This document shows, piece after piece, positions 6,063 to 8,691 of a DNA stretch of 8,691 nt. The notes under the pieces were generated by a model. The model was not told where the DNA came from and made no database searches. It saw only the letters and a program-made list of their open reading frames with translations. Origin of the DNA: Planctomycetota bacterium (GTDB lineage: Bacteria > Planctomycetota > J058 > JARGOJ01). The DNA lies in contig JARGOJ010000320.1 in NCBI GenBank assembly GCA_029210225.1, forward strand, positions 1-8,691, read 5' to 3'. The translations under genes and the position numbers were made by a program. Numbering within the stretch: position 1 is the first letter of the stretch; each line of letters opens with the position of its first letter.

Positions 6063-8691
6063 CTACTTCGTCGATTTAAATGAATTAATTTTCTTTAGGG
6101 TTTGGTCATTGGAGTAAGTCTTACCAACCCGCTTTGCCAGTATTTTAGCAATTTCGTCAGAAATATCCTCCAAGCCATGCAAAGACAAAGACCCAGGATA
6201 GCTTGAGAGGACCCTTGCTAGTTCAGGGCTAAGAGTCTTTATCTTTGTGATCCAAAGGTAAGGGCCCTTGTGCTTCACAAGCTCCCGAGCGCTCTCGACA
6301 GAGAGCTCCCGAATATCGTCCAGGCCGATTCCGCCTTTATATTGTGCCAGCAACTTGGCGAATTTAACGGTGAGCTTCTTTAGATAGTGAAAGTGAATCC
6401 TCTCTCCCTCATGCGCGAGGAAGGCTTTCACCGTCTCCTGTGGGAATTTATGCACCCGACCAATGCGAATGACTCCTTTGTGTTTCGCCAGCGCCTTCGC
6501 CGACTCCAAGGGTAGGGACCTCATGCCCCAAAAGCGCAGGTGCTTTGGAAAAGTCGCGAAGAGTTGGGCCTGTTCTGGGCTCAATGTCGTTAGACCGTCA
6601 AAGATTAACCAATCACCCTTGAACTTGACGATTTCTTTCGTGGAATCTAAAGGTAGCGTCCGAATCGCATTGAAGAATAAACTCGCCTTCTCCCGCGGGG
6701 CGATGGCTTTCGCAAACTTTGGAGTCAATTGACGTAAGCGTCCGAACCAGATACTTCCGTCAGACTTCTTGGCCAGTTCAGAAGTCGCTTTAACGCCCAA
6801 AGTCTCCAGAGCATCTAAACTCAAGGTGCCCTTATGATCACGAAGCCCCTTGGCCACTCTCGCTGAAATGGAGCGGCTTCCGTCAATGTGCAACCTCCCT
6901 TTGTGCATCGCCAGGGCCTGAAGCGCCTCATCGCTAAAGCCCTCCAAGACCGCGATCCTCAGGCTGCTCTTGTGCTTCGCGAGCTGTGCTGCAGCCTCGG
7001 GCGGCAGTGATTTCAGTGCTCTAAAGCGGAGCCCTCCACCGTGCTGCCCAAGGCACCGCCCTTCCTCAACAGTGAGCGTCGTCATGGCATCAAAGCAAAG
7101 CCATCCCTTGTGTTTAACAAGTTCTGTCAACACAGGAATAGGACAGTTCGTCAACGCTCCAAATTTCAGGTCTTTGGTGCCATGACGCGCCAAGATTCGC
7201 GCTGTTTCAGGGCTTAGTTTTTTAAGTCCAGGAAATGACAAGTTCCCGCGATACCCCAATAATTTTTCGGCAACATTAGGGGTCAATTCTTGAAGGAAAT
7301 CTAAGCTCAGTTCACCACTTCTGCTTTTGACAATGTATTCGGCTAACTCTTCTGTTAGAAAACAGAGATAACGGCAGGAGCTAACCCTCCCTCCAAGGAC
7401 GAATTTTTGAAACTTCAGGGCTGGCTTGGTTCTCAGTTCATTCAACGCCCCCTGCCACTTCGCTGGAACAACGACCGGTCCGCGATGCGCCGCGAGGATT
7501 GGTAGGAGCTTGGCATCCAATGATGTTAATTGATCTAACCGAAGCACTCCTTCGTGAGCCCCAATCTCTTCGGCGAACTCCTTTGTGAGCGCTGTCATAC
7601 CTTCAAAGCGAAGCAGTCTAGGATACTTGCTCAATTCCTTAACAAGCTCGCGATTCTTATCATCAATGACTCCAAAGCTGAGCGAATTGCCTTCGTGCTT
7701 CACGATCTCTTTCACGAGTTCTAAAGTCGGTGCTTTCAGTCCCTTCAAAAAAAGACTGCCCTTTCTTTGAAGGGCTAATTTCTTTGCGTCAGCAATGCTT
7801 AGAGCGGCCACTCCATTCAGGTTCAGCATTCCCGAAAATCGTCTCAAAGCATCTGCGACCCCCTCTTTAAGCGCAACAACTCCTCTCAAATCTAAAGCCG
7901 TCCCCGTTCGATCTCCGAGGGCAAGAGCGACATCAGCATCCAGGTCTTTGAGATTGGTCATCACAAGTCGCCCCTCAAACTTCTTGAAGCCTCGTGCGGC
8001 GCGAAAGCTAAGTTCCTCCAACATTCCAAAATTGAGCATGCCCTTATGGGCAGAAATGATCTTTGCGGGCTCCTCAGAGAGATAAAGAAGCCTTGAGAAA
8101 TTCATGACATTCGGACCACTCTCAGCAAGATACTTCGCGGCCTTTGGAGAGAGTGTTAATAGTTCTCGTATTTGACTTGCGTCCCCTTTGAGGAGTTTCT
8201 TTTCAATACCTGGCTGCTTTGTGAGCGCTGACGAATAGAAAGAGTAAGCCTGTTGAAGCAACTTGGGTATTTCTTTGAACTTGACTCGATTGATAATCAA
8301 TCCCATGAGGGTTGGCACCGTGATGAACTCCAGATTCGGCGCATCAAGCTGAACTGTTGACCCAAGCAAGGATTCCATTCCTCGAAAAGTCAGAGTTTTC
8401 AGTCCCGCGAGCGCTAACTCTCCCTCAAACGTCGCCAAACCCGCTGCGACATCCTTATCTAGGGCCGTCAGACTATTCAAACCCAGAATTTCACCGTTGA
8501 ATTGACCCAGGGCCCTTGCAGTCTCGGGATTGAGCTGACTCACGCTATTCAAGCCTAAATGAGTCCCAGCGAAGCTAGATAATTCCTTCGCCACCGCCTT
8601 ATTAAGAGTTTTAATACCTAGATTTAAGTGTTTCTGTGTTCTCTTCGAGAGCGCCTTTGCGACCTCTGGTGTCACTTCTGAAAGCGCGGCC
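6063..8691 (-). CDS. Giant leucine-rich-like solenoid repeat protein, 5' end outside window
   Basis: The visible C-terminal 875 residues of a larger protein. The frame is open to the window edge (A-A-L-S-E-V-T-P-E-V), so the GTG at 8675 is internal. Nearly all of it is built from 23-24-residue units of consensus LSPExAKxLAKHKGxLxLxG followed by Lxx. In each unit an amphipathic helix (LSPExAKxLAKHKG) leads to a short strand (LxLxGL), as in leucine-rich-repeat-like alpha/beta solenoids. About 32 units are recognisable. They are interrupted by two non-repeat islands (about 8157-8393 and 7359-7475). The C-terminus is a short basic tail (LKKINSFKSTK) without a membrane anchor or sorting signal. 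The units are well diverged from each other, so the array is old. Proteins with similar repeats are, from memory, found as hypotheticals in Planctomycetota and related bacteria. A protein-binding role is inferred; the N-terminus that might show a signal peptide or effector domain is missing. Confidence 0.85.
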   Translation of the reverse strand, partial: AALSEVTPEVAKALSKRTQKHLNLGIKTLNKAVAKELSSFAGTHLGLNSVSQLNPETARALGQFNGEILGLNSLTALDKDVAAGLATFEGELALAGLKTLTFRGMESLLGSTVQLDAPNLEFITVPTLMGLIINRVKFKEIPKLLQQAYSFYSSALTKQPGIEKKLLKGDASQIRELLTLSPKAAKYLAESGPNVMNFSRLLYLSEEPAKIISAHKGMLNFGMLEELSFRAARGFKKFEGRLVMTNLKDLDADVALALGDRTGTALDLRGVVALKEGVADALRRFSGMLNLNGVAALSIADAKKLALQRKGSLFLKGLKAPTLELVKEIVKHEGNSLSFGVIDDKNRELVKELSKYPRLLRFEGMTALTKEFAEEIGAHEGVLRLDQLTSLDAKLLPILAAHRGPVVVPAKWQGALNELRTKPALKFQKFVLGGRVSSCRYLCFLTEELAEYIVKSRSGELSLDFLQELTPNVAEKLLGYRGNLSFPGLKKLSPETARILARHGTKDLKFGALTNCPIPVLTELVKHKGWLCFDAMTTLTVEEGRCLGQHGGGLRFRALKSLPPEAAAQLAKHKSSLRIAVLEGFSDEALQALAMHKGRLHIDGSRSISARVAKGLRDHKGTLSLDALETLGVKATSELAKKSDGSIWFGRLRQLTPKFAKAIAPREKASLFFNAIRTLPLDSTKEIVKFKGDWLIFDGLTTLSPEQAQLFATFPKHLRFWGMRSLPLESAKALAKHKGVIRIGRVHKFPQETVKAFLAHEGERIHFHYLKKLTVKFAKLLAQYKGGIGLDDIRELSVESARELVKHKGPYLWITKIKTLSPELARVLSSYPGSLSLHGLEDISDEIAKILAKRVGKTYSNDQTLKKINSFKSTK
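6120..8690 (-). repeat. Protein-coding array of about 32 units of 69-72 bp
   Basis: The period is visible in the DNA as recurring antisense words near each KHKG site: TTGTGCTTCACAAGCTC (6269), TTGTGTTTCGCCAGCGCC (6478), TTGTGCATCGCCAGGGCC (6901), TTGTGCTTCGCGAGCTG (6970) and TCGTGCTTCACGATCTC (7693). The units share protein consensus but differ at many bases, so this is an ancient coding repeat and not a recent tandem duplication or a CRISPR array. Order is lost at about 7359-7475 and 8157-8393. Confidence 0.8.

Noticed and set aside
8671..8675. GTG at 8675 as the start of the solenoid protein
   Set aside because: The frame stays open to the window edge and the residues before it (L-S-E) complete another repeat unit, so the real start lies outside.
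6120..8690. Regular 69-72-bp periodicity as a possible CRISPR array or recent tandem repeat
   Set aside because: The periodicity follows codons of an open reading frame with diverged units; there are no identical direct repeats or unique spacers.

Overview
The window looks like ordinary chromosome from a Gram-negative bacterium of roughly balanced base composition. The signs are a proton-translocating transhydrogenase, a lipoprotein signal peptide with a lipobox, an ECF sigma factor with a membrane anti-sigma factor, and intrinsic terminators. The lineage cannot be fixed from the sequence alone. A HEAT-repeat lipoprotein and a long solenoid of ~23-residue leucine-rich units beside an ECF system would suit Bdellovibrionota, other former deltaproteobacteria, or the Planctomycetota/Verrucomicrobiota group. 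No phage, transposon, CRISPR, rRNA or tRNA signal was seen.

Left part (1-2405): the 3' end of pntB (NADP(H)-binding domain III of NAD(P) transhydrogenase) reads rightward and ends at a clear intrinsic terminator. A leftward gene for a 588-residue HEAT-repeat lipoprotein converges on it. The 164-bp gap at 2242-2405 separates this gene from a divergent operon.

Centre (2406-4303): an ECF-type sigma factor is followed 53 bp later by a 399-residue membrane protein. That protein carries two consecutive C/H-x3-C-x2-C zinc (anti-sigma) modules, one transmembrane helix and a helical C-terminal domain predicted to lie outside the inner membrane. The pair is best read as a sigma/anti-sigma signalling unit and is closed by a perfect 10-bp-stem terminator.

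Small-membrane-protein cluster (4402-5458): three short rightward genes (110, 114 and about 97 residues) each encode a charged N-terminal tail, two closely spaced membrane helices and an acidic or polar C-terminal tail. The first two share an I-P-x-[YF]-x-[SN]-P hairpin, and the third resembles the first around N-Y-[WF]-x-S. They look like diverged paralogues of unknown function and are the least explained part of the window.

Right part (5624-8691, leftward): a complete msrB (methionine-R-sulfoxide reductase, with both zinc CxxC pairs, the catalytic Cys and a resolving Cys) lies 40 bp downstream of a very long gene that runs off the window. The visible 875 residues of that gene are almost entirely a solenoid of about 32 units of 23-24 residues, interrupted by two non-repeat islands.
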